33,687 bases of DNA, taken from contig JADHUY010000004.1 of NCBI GenBank assembly GCA_016784305.1, positions 1 through 33,687 of the forward strand. Reading direction: 5' to 3'. Source of the DNA: Parcubacteria group bacterium (GTDB lineage Bacteria > Patescibacteriota > Minisyncoccia > Phycocordibacterales > JABMNX01). Positions 18,077 through 27,140 of this stretch are shown piece after piece. The notes beneath the pieces are model-generated. The model worked only from the letters and a program-made list of their open reading frames with translations, did no database searches and was not told where the DNA came from. Each line of letters starts with the position of its first letter. The stretch's first letter is position 1. Both the position numbers and the translations under genes were made by a program.

Positions 18077-18688
18077 ATGATAGTTAAATCAAAATATAAA
18101 CTAGCGAAGAGGCTCGGAGCAGAAGTGTTTGAAAAAACTCAAACGCCAAAGTTTGCCGCTTCTGTTGCAAGACGAAAGACTAAAATTGGAAAGAGGCCTC
18201 GCGCGCTTTATGATTTTGGGCGACAACTTATTGAGAAGCAGAAAGTTCGCTATACATACGGTATTTCAGAAAGGCAGTTTTCAAAGTACGTTAAAGATGT
18301 TACAGCAAGCCACAGTAGAGATACTCTTTCAGAGCTTTTCCAGAAAGTGGAGATGAGAACTGACAACATTGTGTACCGATTGGGCTTTGCGAAAACTAGA
18401 CGATTGGCTAGGCAAATGGTTACACACGGTCATATCACAGTAAACGGCAGAAAGATGTCCGTCCCTTCTCACAGAATAAACCTTAAAGATGTTGTAGCTG
18501 TCCGCGAGTCCAGTAAAAATAAGCCACTTTTCACATTAAACACAGAGAGGATGGATGAATATAATCCGCCAAAGTGGGTTAAATCTGATACCAAAAAGCT
18601 CTCCGGAGAGGTACTAGAGCTTCCGGTTTACAGCACAGTAGATAATCATTTTGATTTGGCACAAGTGCTTGAGTATTACAGTAGATAA
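18077..18688 (+). CDS. rpsD: 30S ribosomal protein S4
   Basis: KQKVRYTYGISERQFSKYV; RLGFAKTRRLARQMVTHGHITVNGRKMSVPSHRI. Confidence 0.96.
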   Translation: MIVKSKYKLAKRLGAEVFEKTQTPKFAASVARRKTKIGKRPRALYDFGRQLIEKQKVRYTYGISERQFSKYVKDVTASHSRDTLSELFQKVEMRTDNIVYRLGFAKTRRLARQMVTHGHITVNGRKMSVPSHRINLKDVVAVRESSKNKPLFTLNTERMDEYNPPKWVKSDTKKLSGEVLELPVYSTVDNHFDLAQVLEYYSR

Positions 18689-18710
18689 TTTATTCATTAA
18701 TAATTTTAAT

Positions 18711-19691
18711 ATGTCAGACTACAACGTATCATTACCATCAAAGCCAAGGATAGTATCCGAAGAGGAATTTGCTGGAACATATGAGATAGATGGACTTCAC
18801 CCAGGGTATGGACACACCCTTGGGAACTCACTTCGTCGTATTATTCTTTCCTCTCTTCCTGGGGCTGCAATAACGTCAGTTAAGATTGACGGTGTCCAGC
18901 ACGAATTTTCAACAATTGAGGGGGTTAAGGAAGACATTATTACAATTCTTCTTAATCTTAAGAGGGTACGACTTCAAATGTTAACTGAAGACCCACAAAC
19001 TCTTACCATTTCATCCAAAGGGGCACAAAATATTACAGCCGGAGATATAGTGCTTCCGGGACAAGTAAATGTTTTGAACGAAAACCAACACATCGCTGAG
19101 GTAACTGACAAGAATAAGTCTCTTGAAATTGAGCTTGTTGTAGAAAAGGGTCTTGGATACATTCCTAAGGAAGTACTTCAAAAAGAAAGAGTAGACATTG
19201 GGGCTATTTCACTTGACGCAATTTTCACACCAATTCGACGTGTTAACTATGAAGTAGAGAACATGCGTGTTGGGGACAGGACTGACTTCAACCGTTTGCG
19301 TATCTTCATTGAAACTGACGGAACCGTAATGCCAAAAGAGGCATTAGAGCGTGCGATTGAAATAATGATAAATCAATTAAGGTCTATCGTTGGGTTTAAG
19401 GAGGAAGAATTAGTACTTCCTGAAACCACAGTTGAGGAAGAGTCAACGTCTACGGGCTCTGAGGATGGCGAGAAGAAGCAAGAATTAGATAAAGAGTTTA
19501 TGAAGACTCGTATAGATTCTCTTGACCTTACGCCTCGTACTATAAATGCATTAAACAAAGCTAACATTAGAACTGCCGGTGGACTTGTAAGAAAGAGGGA
19601 GGAAGACATCCTTTCCATTGAAGGGCTTGGACAAAAGGGTCTTCAGGAGGTAAAAAGAGCGTTATCTAACTTTGGGGTGACACTTAGATAG
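18711..19691 (+). CDS. rpoA: RNA polymerase alpha subunit
   Basis: GYGHTLGNSLRRIILSSLPGAAITSVKI; C-terminal helix-hairpin-helix domain. Confidence 0.96.
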   Translation: MSDYNVSLPSKPRIVSEEEFAGTYEIDGLHPGYGHTLGNSLRRIILSSLPGAAITSVKIDGVQHEFSTIEGVKEDIITILLNLKRVRLQMLTEDPQTLTISSKGAQNITAGDIVLPGQVNVLNENQHIAEVTDKNKSLEIELVVEKGLGYIPKEVLQKERVDIGAISLDAIFTPIRRVNYEVENMRVGDRTDFNRLRIFIETDGTVMPKEALERAIEIMINQLRSIVGFKEEELVLPETTVEEESTSTGSEDGEKKQELDKEFMKTRIDSLDLTPRTINALNKANIRTAGGLVRKREEDILSIEGLGQKGLQEVKRALSNFGVTLR

Positions 19692-19699
19692 CACATAAC

Positions 19700-20053
19700 A
19701 TGAAGAATTATAAGGCACACAGAAAGTTTGGACGAGTAAGAAAGCAAAGGACAGCCCTTATGCGTTCTCTTGCTCGCTCCCTTATTCTTTATGGAAAAAT
19801 AGAGACTACAGAGGCTAAAGCAAAAGAGTTAAGGCCGTTTATCGAAAAACTTATAACAGCAAGCAATAAAGGGACTCTCGCTGCCCGTAGACTTATCTCA
19901 ACTCGTCTAGGCGGTGAGTCTCACGCGTCAAAGAAACTTTCAAACGACGTTGCACCACAATACAAAGAAAGAAATGGAGGGTACACCAGGATAACTAAGC
20001 TTGGTCCAAAATCACATGACGCACGAGAGACTGCTAGCATTGAATTTGTTTAG
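19700..20053 (+). CDS. rplQ: 50S ribosomal protein L17
   Basis: HRKFGRVRKQRTALMRSLARSLILYGKIETTEAKAKELRPFIEKLIT. Confidence 0.95.
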   Translation: MKNYKAHRKFGRVRKQRTALMRSLARSLILYGKIETTEAKAKELRPFIEKLITASNKGTLAARRLISTRLGGESHASKKLSNDVAPQYKERNGGYTRITKLGPKSHDARETASIEFV

Positions 20054-20061
20054 AAATTGTT

Positions 20062-20415
20062 ATGAATGAAATGAAATACGAAATTGACGCAACAGGGAAG
20101 AAGTTAGGGCGAGTCGCAACTGAAGCGGCGCATGTTCTGCTTGGTAAAGGAAGCGTGAATTTTGCCAAAAACGTCTCCGCGGATGTTGATGTTCGTATCA
20201 TGAACGCATCTAAGCTTGATATTAATGATAAAAAAATGGATCAGAAAGAGTATCAAAGGTACTCTGGACACCCCGGGGGTCAGAAGATTGAGACGGCACG
20301 AAAAATTGTAGAGAAGAAAGGCTACAGAGAGCTTGTACTAAAGGCAGTGTATGGAATGCTTCCTGCAAACAGGCTTAGAAAGGAAAGACTAAAAAAGTTA
20401 ACTGTGAACAACTAA
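20062..20415 (+). CDS. rplM: 50S ribosomal protein L13
   Basis: DATGKKLGRVATEAAHVLLGK; YRELVLKAVYGMLPANRLRKERLKKL. Confidence 0.93.
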   Translation: MNEMKYEIDATGKKLGRVATEAAHVLLGKGSVNFAKNVSADVDVRIMNASKLDINDKKMDQKEYQRYSGHPGGQKIETARKIVEKKGYRELVLKAVYGMLPANRLRKERLKKLTVNN

Positions 20416-20416
20416 T

Positions 20417-20815
20417 ATGGCAACGGAAAAAGACAGATACATAGAAGCAGTAGGGCGAAGAAAGACCGCGGTTGCTCGTGTGCGCATCACTAAAGATATA
20501 AAGAAAAATATTGTTATAAATGAACAAGATTTTAAGGAGTACTTTGATACTTCAAAGGAGCAAAGAACAATAGAAGAGGCTTTTCTACAATCTGAAGAAC
20601 CATTTTCTGTATCAGCTAAAGTTATGGGTGGAGGTAGTACTGCACAAGCTGAAGCGGTACGCCACGGTGTTGCCAGAGCACTCGTTAAACACAATGCAGA
20701 ATTAAGAGGTACTCTAAAGAAGGCAGGCTTCCTTAAGCGAGACCCAAGAACTAAGGAGCGAAAGAAATTTGGACTAAAGGGCGCAAGGCGTGCTCCTCAG
20801 TGGTCAAAGCGATAA
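20417..20815 (+). CDS. rpsI: 30S ribosomal protein S9
   Basis: AVGRRKTAVARVRI; C-terminal RRAPQWSKR. Confidence 0.95.
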   Translation: MATEKDRYIEAVGRRKTAVARVRITKDIKKNIVINEQDFKEYFDTSKEQRTIEEAFLQSEEPFSVSAKVMGGGSTAQAEAVRHGVARALVKHNAELRGTLKKAGFLKRDPRTKERKKFGLKGARRAPQWSKR

Positions 20816-20816
20816 T

Positions 20817-20844
20817 TTGAAAATTAAGTAAAATATACTATAAT
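20817..20844 (+). promoter_or_regulatory. Sigma70-type promoter TTGAAA-N16-TATAAT upstream of grpE
   Basis: TTGAAA 20817-20822, TATAAT 20839-20844. Confidence 0.7.
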
Positions 20845-20851
20845 TTTCCGA

Positions 20852-20901
20852 ACCCCGTTAAATTTGGCAAGGCGGGGCGCCTTAGGCGCATTTAACAGGG
20901 T
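20852..20901 (+). promoter_or_regulatory. Structured leader hairpin of grpE-dnaK-dnaJ
   Basis: ACCCCGTTAAAT/ATTTAACAGGGT (one mismatch) enclosing GCGCC-TTA-GGCGC. Confidence 0.6.
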
Positions 20902-20947
20902 GCAAGAATTTCTAACTTCACTTATCTTTCACTAAGAAATAACTAGC

Positions 20948-21520
20948 ATGCCAAAGGGAAAAAAAGACAAAGGAAATATTGACAATACTCTTGAAACAGG
21001 CCATAATGATGTGGTCTTTGAAGAGGAGGACGTAAGTCCCAAAGATACTGTAGCTAAGCTACGTAGGCGCTTGGCTGACTGCCAGAAGGAGAAGCAGGAG
21101 TATCTTGATGGCTGGCAAAGAGCTCGGGCTGACGCTATGAATGAGAAGAAAGATTGGCTTTCACTTAGTGAAAGAATTAAAGACAAGGCTATTGATGAAA
21201 TTCTTTTTTCACTTGTTCCAGCACTTGATAGTTTAGACAGTGCTATGCAAGGCGGCGCGTGGGATAGTGTGGATGAAAGTTGGAAGACAGGAATCACACA
21301 CGTTCATACACAATTTCTTAATACACTTCTCCAATATGGAATAGAGACTATTGGCGAAGTCGGCGAAGAATTTGACCCAACACTTCACGAATCAATGAGT
21401 ACTGAAGATACAGATGGTGTGGGTGTAAATAACTCGGTCGTCAAAGTATTGCAGAGAGGGTATAAAAAAGATAATAATATTATTCGTCCGGCGAAAGTTG
21501 TAGTCGGTAATAGTAAATAA
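20948..21520 (+). CDS. grpE: Nucleotide exchange factor GrpE
   Basis: [39 protein letters not shown]; adjacent to dnaK. Confidence 0.92.
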   Translation: MPKGKKDKGNIDNTLETGHNDVVFEEEDVSPKDTVAKLRRRLADCQKEKQEYLDGWQRARADAMNEKKDWLSLSERIKDKAIDEILFSLVPALDSLDSAMQGGAWDSVDESWKTGITHVHTQFLNTLLQYGIETIGEVGEEFDPTLHESMSTEDTDGVGVNNSVVKVLQRGYKKDNNIIRPAKVVVGNSK

Positions 21521-21525
21521 GCAAT

Positions 21526-23472
21526 ATGGGAAAGATTTTAGGAATAGACTTAGGAACAACAAACTCCGCAATTGCTGCGGTTGTTAATGGTGAGCCAACA
21601 ATAATTGAGAATTCAGAAGGAAACAGGACCACTCCTTCGGTTGTTACTGTTTCTAAAACAAATGAACGCCTTGTAGGAGTACTAGCCAAAAGGCAGGCGG
21701 TTACAAACCCTAAAAATACAATTTATGGAATTAAGAGATTTGTAGGGCACCGGTTTGAGGATGCCGAAGTGCAGAGAGATACTGGCACAGTGCCATATGA
21801 AATAAAGAAGGGGCCAGACGGAGGTGTACTTGTCAATTTAAATGAAAAGGACCAACGCCCAGAAGAGATTTCCGCAATGATTCTTCAAAAGCTAAAGACG
21901 GACGCCGAAACAAAGCTTGGAGAGAAAATTACAGAAGCTGTGATTACAGTTCCAGCCTACTTTAACGATGCACAAAGAAAGGCCACAAAAGATGCTGGGC
22001 AGATTGCGGGGCTCACTGTTATGAGAATTATAAATGAGCCTACAGCTGCAGCTTTGGCGTACGGCTTTGATAAAAAGAAGGATGAGCAAATCGTAGTCTT
22101 TGACTTCGGGGGAGGAACTTTTGATGTTTCTGTCCTTGAGGTAGGGGACGACGTTATAGAAGTAAAGTCTACTGATGGAGATTCTCACATGGGTGGGCGT
22201 GACATTGATCAGAAAGTTATAAAATGGATAGCATCTGAGTTTAAAAAGGAAAGTGGCATTGATGTAACCACTGACTCATTGGCGCTTCAGAGGCTTGATG
22301 AGGCTGCTGAGAAAGCCAAAATAGAACTATCCACTGCAAACGAGAGTGAGATAAACATTCCATTCATTACTTCAGATGCCACTGGTCCTAAGCATCTTCT
22401 ACTAAAGCTTACCCGCGCAACACTTGAAGACCTGTCTGGAGAGTTTATTGACCGTTCAATTGAAATAACAAAACGTGCAATTGAGGCATCACCATTTAAA
22501 ATAGCTGATATAGATGAGGTTATTCTTGTGGGGGGGCAAACCAGAATGCCAGCAATATTTAATAAAGTTAAAGAACTTTTTGGCAAAGAGCCAAATAAGT
22601 CTATTAACCCAGATGAAGTTGTAGCGCTCGGTGCAGCTATTCAAGCAGGAATCCTTCAAGGAGATGTAAAGGACGTACTTCTTCTTGATGTTATCCCTCT
22701 GTCACTTGGTCTTGAAACACTAGGGGGTGTAGCTACAAAACTTATAGAGCGAAACACTACTATTCCAACATCTAAGTCTCAGACGTTCTCAACTGCAGCA
22801 GATAATCAGACTTCTGTTGAAGTGCATGTTGTGCAAGGCGAACGTTCACTTGCAACGGATAATAAAAGTTTAGGGCGCTTTATACTTGATGGTGTGCCAC
22901 CATCTCCACGTGGGGTCCCACAGATTGAAGTTTCATTTGATATAGATGCAAATGGAATATTAAGTGTAAAAGCAAAAGATAAAGCATCTGGAAAGGAACA
23001 GTCTATACGCATTGAAGCTAGCTCTGGACTAAGTGATGAAGAAATCGAAAAGATGAAGACTGACGCAGAAGCACATGCTGAAGATGATAAGAAGAAAACA
23101 GAGCTAATAGAGACTAAAAACCTTGCCGAGCAACTCGCTTACACCGCAGAGAAGGCGCTCAAAGACGCTGGGGATAAAGTACCTACTGATGTAGTAAATG
23201 ACATTGAAGAGAAAATAAAAACACTACGAGAGGTAAAAGACAAAGATTCTGTAGAAGAAATAAAATCGGCTACGGAGGCACTTTCCACTTCAATGCAGAA
23301 AATCGGAGAAATAATGGCTAATGCTCAAAAAGAGACTGAAGCCGAAGGGAGTCCATCTAGCGAGGAAGCGGGAAATGTTACAGATGCTGAATTTTCAGAG
23401 GAAGATGGTAAAGACCAAAATCCATCTGATGCAGAAGAAGCTAAAGATGGTGAGGAAAATTCAAAGAATTGA
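21526..23472 (+). CDS. dnaK: Molecular chaperone DnaK
   Basis: [46 protein letters not shown]. Confidence 0.97.
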   Translation: MGKILGIDLGTTNSAIAAVVNGEPTIIENSEGNRTTPSVVTVSKTNERLVGVLAKRQAVTNPKNTIYGIKRFVGHRFEDAEVQRDTGTVPYEIKKGPDGGVLVNLNEKDQRPEEISAMILQKLKTDAETKLGEKITEAVITVPAYFNDAQRKATKDAGQIAGLTVMRIINEPTAAALAYGFDKKKDEQIVVFDFGGGTFDVSVLEVGDDVIEVKSTDGDSHMGGRDIDQKVIKWIASEFKKESGIDVTTDSLALQRLDEAAEKAKIELSTANESEINIPFITSDATGPKHLLLKLTRATLEDLSGEFIDRSIEITKRAIEASPFKIADIDEVILVGGQTRMPAIFNKVKELFGKEPNKSINPDEVVALGAAIQAGILQGDVKDVLLLDVIPLSLGLETLGGVATKLIERNTTIPTSKSQTFSTAADNQTSVEVHVVQGERSLATDNKSLGRFILDGVPPSPRGVPQIEVSFDIDANGILSVKAKDKASGKEQSIRIEASSGLSDEEIEKMKTDAEAHAEDDKKKTELIETKNLAEQLAYTAEKALKDAGDKVPTDVVNDIEEKIKTLREVKDKDSVEEIKSATEALSTSMQKIGEIMANAQKETEAEGSPSSEEAGNVTDAEFSEEDGKDQNPSDAEEAKDGEENSKN

Positions 23473-23478
23473 TTTTAA

Positions 23479-23494
23479 TCTACTCCAGAGTAGA
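23479..23494. repeat. Small palindrome TCTACTCCAGAGTAGA in the dnaK-dnaJ gap
   Basis: Inverted repeat; core resembles the 32-bp palindrome at 13917. Confidence 0.55.
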
Positions 23495-23502
23495 ATAACG
23501 GG

Positions 23503-24570
23503 ATGCAAGAAAAAGATTACTACAAAGTTTTAGGGGTTGATAAAAAGGCGAGTAAGGCCGACATTAAAGGAGCCTTTAGAAAGCTCGCTCACGAACATCA
23601 CCCAGATAAGAAAAGTGGAAATGAAGCTAAGTTCAAAGAGTTGAGCGAAGCTTATTCAGTGCTTTCCGATGACAAGAAAAGAGCCGAATATGACGCATAC
23701 GGGCGAGTATTCTCTGGCGCTGATGGTAATGCAGGTGCTGGAGCTTCCGGTTTTGGCTTCTCTGGCTTTGAGGGCGCTTCGGGGTTTCAAGACTTTGATA
23801 TTGGGGACATATTTGGCGATATTTTTGGTGGGGGACGCGAAAGGCAGAGGCGCGGGCGCGACATATCTATAGATTTGACGTTATCGTTTCGCGACGCAGT
23901 CTTTGGAGTGGAGCGTAAGATTTTAGTTACAAAGACTTCAACATGTGATTCATGTGACGGGGCTGGTGCTGAGAAAGGAAGCGAGATGGAGAATTGTGGG
24001 GCATGTAATGGGAAAGGGCAGGTCCATGAGACAAGGAGGTCACTTTTGGGTACGTTTACTAGTGTTAGGACATGTGGAGCGTGCAATGGAAGTGGCAAAA
24101 TACCGAAGGTAAAATGTAAAACTTGTCATGGTCACGGAGTACTAAGAAAAGAGCATGAAATCTCGATTGCTATTCCATCTGGAATAAACGACGGAGAAAT
24201 GATTCGTCTTTCTGGTAGTGGGGAGGCTATTCAGGGAGGTGTCTCGGGTGACCTTTATGTAAAAATACATGTGGAGGCTCATAACAAATTTAGAAAGGAG
24301 GGAAGTAACATCGCTACCGAGCTTTCTGTGAAATTAACAGATGCGCTTCTAGGAAGTGAATACACAGTAGACACTCTTGATGGGAACCTAAAAGTTAAAA
24401 TTCCAGCTGGAGTGGCAGTGGGGGAAGTACTTAGAATACGCGGAAAGGGAGTACCAAATAAAGGTGGTTCTCGTGGAGATTTGCTTATAAAAATACAAGT
24501 ACCTCTTCCAAAGAAGCTATCTCGCGCTGCAAAAAAGATAATTGAAGAATTAAAGGCTGAAGGAGTTTAA
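23503..24570 (+). CDS. dnaJ: Molecular chaperone DnaJ
   Basis: J-domain with HHPDKK; G/F-rich region; CxxCxG zinc repeats. Confidence 0.96.
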   Translation: MQEKDYYKVLGVDKKASKADIKGAFRKLAHEHHPDKKSGNEAKFKELSEAYSVLSDDKKRAEYDAYGRVFSGADGNAGAGASGFGFSGFEGASGFQDFDIGDIFGDIFGGGRERQRRGRDISIDLTLSFRDAVFGVERKILVTKTSTCDSCDGAGAEKGSEMENCGACNGKGQVHETRRSLLGTFTSVRTCGACNGSGKIPKVKCKTCHGHGVLRKEHEISIAIPSGINDGEMIRLSGSGEAIQGGVSGDLYVKIHVEAHNKFRKEGSNIATELSVKLTDALLGSEYTVDTLDGNLKVKIPAGVAVGEVLRIRGKGVPNKGGSRGDLLIKIQVPLPKKLSRAAKKIIEELKAEGV

Positions 24571-24652
24571 ATGTATCATTTTTATAGTGTCTAGTTTATT
24601 AAGGCCGAAAGAGGAAATATAAGACAGCACTTTCTTTGAAGTAAAAGTGGCG

Positions 24653-24687
24653 TAAACCAGCAATTCTCTATGCCAATTGCTGGTTTA
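24653..24687. repeat. Hairpin A: TAAACCAGCAATT-CTCTATGCC-AATTGCTGGTTTA
   Basis: 13-bp perfect inverted repeat. Confidence 0.8.
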
Positions 24688-24792
24688 AACTTTTGCATCT
24701 AAAGTCTGTCTAAAGTTAAACCTTAGACACTTTAGACAAGTTGGGAAGCTCTTTGGTAATTAGACGTGAATGGCTTCTTAAATTCAAACACG

Positions 24793-24829
24793 CTAAACCA
24801 GCAACCTGCTATGCAGATTGCTGGTTTAG
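24793..24829. repeat. Hairpin B: CTAAACCAGCAAcCTGC-TAT-GCAGaTTGCTGGTTTAG
   Basis: 12-bp plus 4-bp stem with one internal mismatch; same stem sequence as hairpin A. Confidence 0.8.
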
Positions 24830-24891
24830 TTCCACCAGACAGCACTAATTAGAGCTTTAATTTAAGGCGTATTTTTGGTATTATCTTTACT

Positions 24892-25833
24892 ATGTCAGAG
24901 CGAAAACGTCTATTTACAGGGCTTCAGCCATCAGGAGCACTTCATATTGGAAACTACTTTGGAACTGTAAAGCCGTTTCTTCTGATGTACGAAAGCTACG
25001 AAAGCTTTCTGTGTGCAGTGGACTACCATGCACTAACTACGATAAAGGATCCTAAGGAGCTTGAGAAGAATACTTTTAATATTGTGGCGGCATACCTAGC
25101 GTCAGGTGTTGACCCAGAGAAAGCCGTTATTTTCAAACAGTCTGATGTGTCAGAGCACACAGAGCTTGCGTGGATACTTGAGTGCCAAGTGACAGTGCCA
25201 TTTCTTATGCAGGCACATTCCTATAAGGACAAAACAGCACAAGGAATTGAGCCAAGTGCTGGACTCTTTAACTATCCAATGCTAATGGCCTCTGACATCT
25301 TGCTATACGATGCAGAGGTGGTGCCAGTTGGGGAAGATCAAAGACAACACATTGAGTACACAAGGGAAGCTGCTGGAAAGTTTAATAATCTTTATGGCGA
25401 GACGTTTAAATTGCCAAAAGAGCATATATCAAAAGACGTAGGGGTCGTGCCGGGTACTGATGGCAGGAAAATGAGCAAGAGCTATAAAAACACAATTCCA
25501 CTTTTTGGGTCAAAAGACGAAATAGCAAGCGCGGTAATGAGTATCGTTACGGACTCAACAGGTGAGCGACCGGAAAATGTTTTTGCGATTCATAAACTTT
25601 TCAAGCCGGAAAGTGAGCTGACAGCACTTTATAAGGAGAATAAGAATAAGTATAAAGAGTTGAAAGAGGCGCTAATTGAAGATATTGAGACTGTGCTAAC
25701 GCCAATGCGGGAGAGACGAGATAGCATAACTGAAACCGAAGTTAAAAGTGTACTTGAAACAGGAGGTAAAGTGGCAAAAGAAATTGCGTCAAAGAAGATG
25801 GCTGAAGTAAGAGAGAAAATAGGAGCTAACTAA
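24892..25833 (+). CDS. trpS: Tryptophanyl-tRNA synthetase
   Basis: TGLQPSGALHIGNYFG; RKMSKSYKNTIPLF; TGTDGRK context. Confidence 0.96.
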   Translation: MSERKRLFTGLQPSGALHIGNYFGTVKPFLLMYESYESFLCAVDYHALTTIKDPKELEKNTFNIVAAYLASGVDPEKAVIFKQSDVSEHTELAWILECQVTVPFLMQAHSYKDKTAQGIEPSAGLFNYPMLMASDILLYDAEVVPVGEDQRQHIEYTREAAGKFNNLYGETFKLPKEHISKDVGVVPGTDGRKMSKSYKNTIPLFGSKDEIASAVMSIVTDSTGERPENVFAIHKLFKPESELTALYKENKNKYKELKEALIEDIETVLTPMRERRDSITETEVKSVLETGGKVAKEIASKKMAEVREKIGAN

Positions 25834-25840
25834 TATAAGT

Positions 25841-27139
25841 ATGGAGAGAACTTACATAAAAGAATTAAATGATTTGGTCGGGAGTGAGGTCAGTGTGTCC
25901 GGCTCTGTTTCTGTAAGGCGTGACCATGGTAAGCTTATTTTCTTTGATTTAAGGGACAGGACCGGTTTTGTGCAGGCTGTTGTGACTCCTAAAGTAAGTG
26001 CGCACACCACGGCAAGCATGATGCGACCCGAGTGGGTTGTAGAGGTCGTTGGTACAGTGAACGCGCGACCTGAAAACATGATAAATAAGGAGCAACCACA
26101 AGGCAGTGTTGAGCTTAAAGTTGAATCAATAAAAGTGCTAAATAAAGCGCAAGAGCTTCCGTTTGAAATTGATACTGAGCTTAACCTAGATACATATCTT
26201 GACTACATGCCACTGTCGCTTCGCTCTAAAGAAGCACAGAGAGTATTTAAGACACAAGCCAAAATAACTAAGGCGTACAGAGAAATCCTCAACGAGAAGG
26301 GTTTTACGGAGTTTCAGACTCCAAAACTTGTTGGAGGCGACGCTGAAGGCGGCGCTAACGTTTTTAAAGTTGAATACTTTCACGACCACAACGCCTATCT
26401 CGCCACGAGCCCGCAGTTATACAAACAAATAATGGTAGGAGCTCTTGAAAGAGTATTTTCTGTCGGCACAGTTTTTAGAGCTGAAAAGCACAGCACTACT
26501 AGACATACAAATGAGTATACAAGTCTGGACGCAGAATTTGGTTTTATAGAGGACCATAAAGACGTGATGAGTGTTCTCAGTGATGTGATGAGGCACATCG
26601 CGATAGCTGTAGAGGATGTTTCAGAGCTTAAAATCCCTAAAGAGATTCCTACAATAAAATTGCGTGAAGCACTAAAGCTTATTTCAAAGGAAACTGGAGA
26701 GGATTGTGTAGATGAGCCTGACTTAGAGCCAGCGCATGAGAGATGGCTTTCAGAATACGCGTTAAGTAAATTTGATTCAGATTTTATCTTTATTACTCAC
26801 TACCCAGTCTCTAAACGACCCTTTTACACGTACGAAGATGAGAATGACGAAGGGTTTACAAAGAGCTTTGATTTATTGTTTAGGGGAGTTGAGATTACAA
26901 CTGGCGGACAGCGTGTACACGAATACGACACGCTTGTGCGAAAGCTCAAAGAAAAAGGACTGAAGGAAGAGGATTTTTCGTTTTACTTGCAAACATTTAA
27001 GTATGGAATAGCACCGCATGGCGGGTGGGGAATGGGACTAGAGCGGCTTACCCAAAAGGTACTGAACCTAGACAATATAAAAGAAGCTACATTGTTCCCT
27101 AGAGAGATTAACAGAATAGACACTTTATTGTCAGAATAG
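25841..27139 (+). CDS. aspS: Aspartyl-tRNA synthetase, archaeal-type (probably nondiscriminating)
   Basis: 432 aa without the bacterial GAD insertion; GVEITTGGQRVHEYDTLV, GIAPHGGWGMGLERLTQKVLNLDNIKEATLFPRE. Confidence 0.85.
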   Translation: MERTYIKELNDLVGSEVSVSGSVSVRRDHGKLIFFDLRDRTGFVQAVVTPKVSAHTTASMMRPEWVVEVVGTVNARPENMINKEQPQGSVELKVESIKVLNKAQELPFEIDTELNLDTYLDYMPLSLRSKEAQRVFKTQAKITKAYREILNEKGFTEFQTPKLVGGDAEGGANVFKVEYFHDHNAYLATSPQLYKQIMVGALERVFSVGTVFRAEKHSTTRHTNEYTSLDAEFGFIEDHKDVMSVLSDVMRHIAIAVEDVSELKIPKEIPTIKLREALKLISKETGEDCVDEPDLEPAHERWLSEYALSKFDSDFIFITHYPVSKRPFYTYEDENDEGFTKSFDLLFRGVEITTGGQRVHEYDTLVRKLKEKGLKEEDFSFYLQTFKYGIAPHGGWGMGLERLTQKVLNLDNIKEATLFPREINRIDTLLSE

Positions 27140-27140
27140 T

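Noticed and set aside
24571-24891. T-box riboswitch upstream of trpS
   Set aside because: No T-box antiterminator sequence (AGGGUGGNACCGCG-like) or specifier-loop layout was found; the hairpins are repeats of each other instead.
24571-24891. Insertion sequence
   Set aside because: No transposase ORF; the AGACAGCACT flanking repeat alone does not establish an IS, although a MITE-like origin stays possible.
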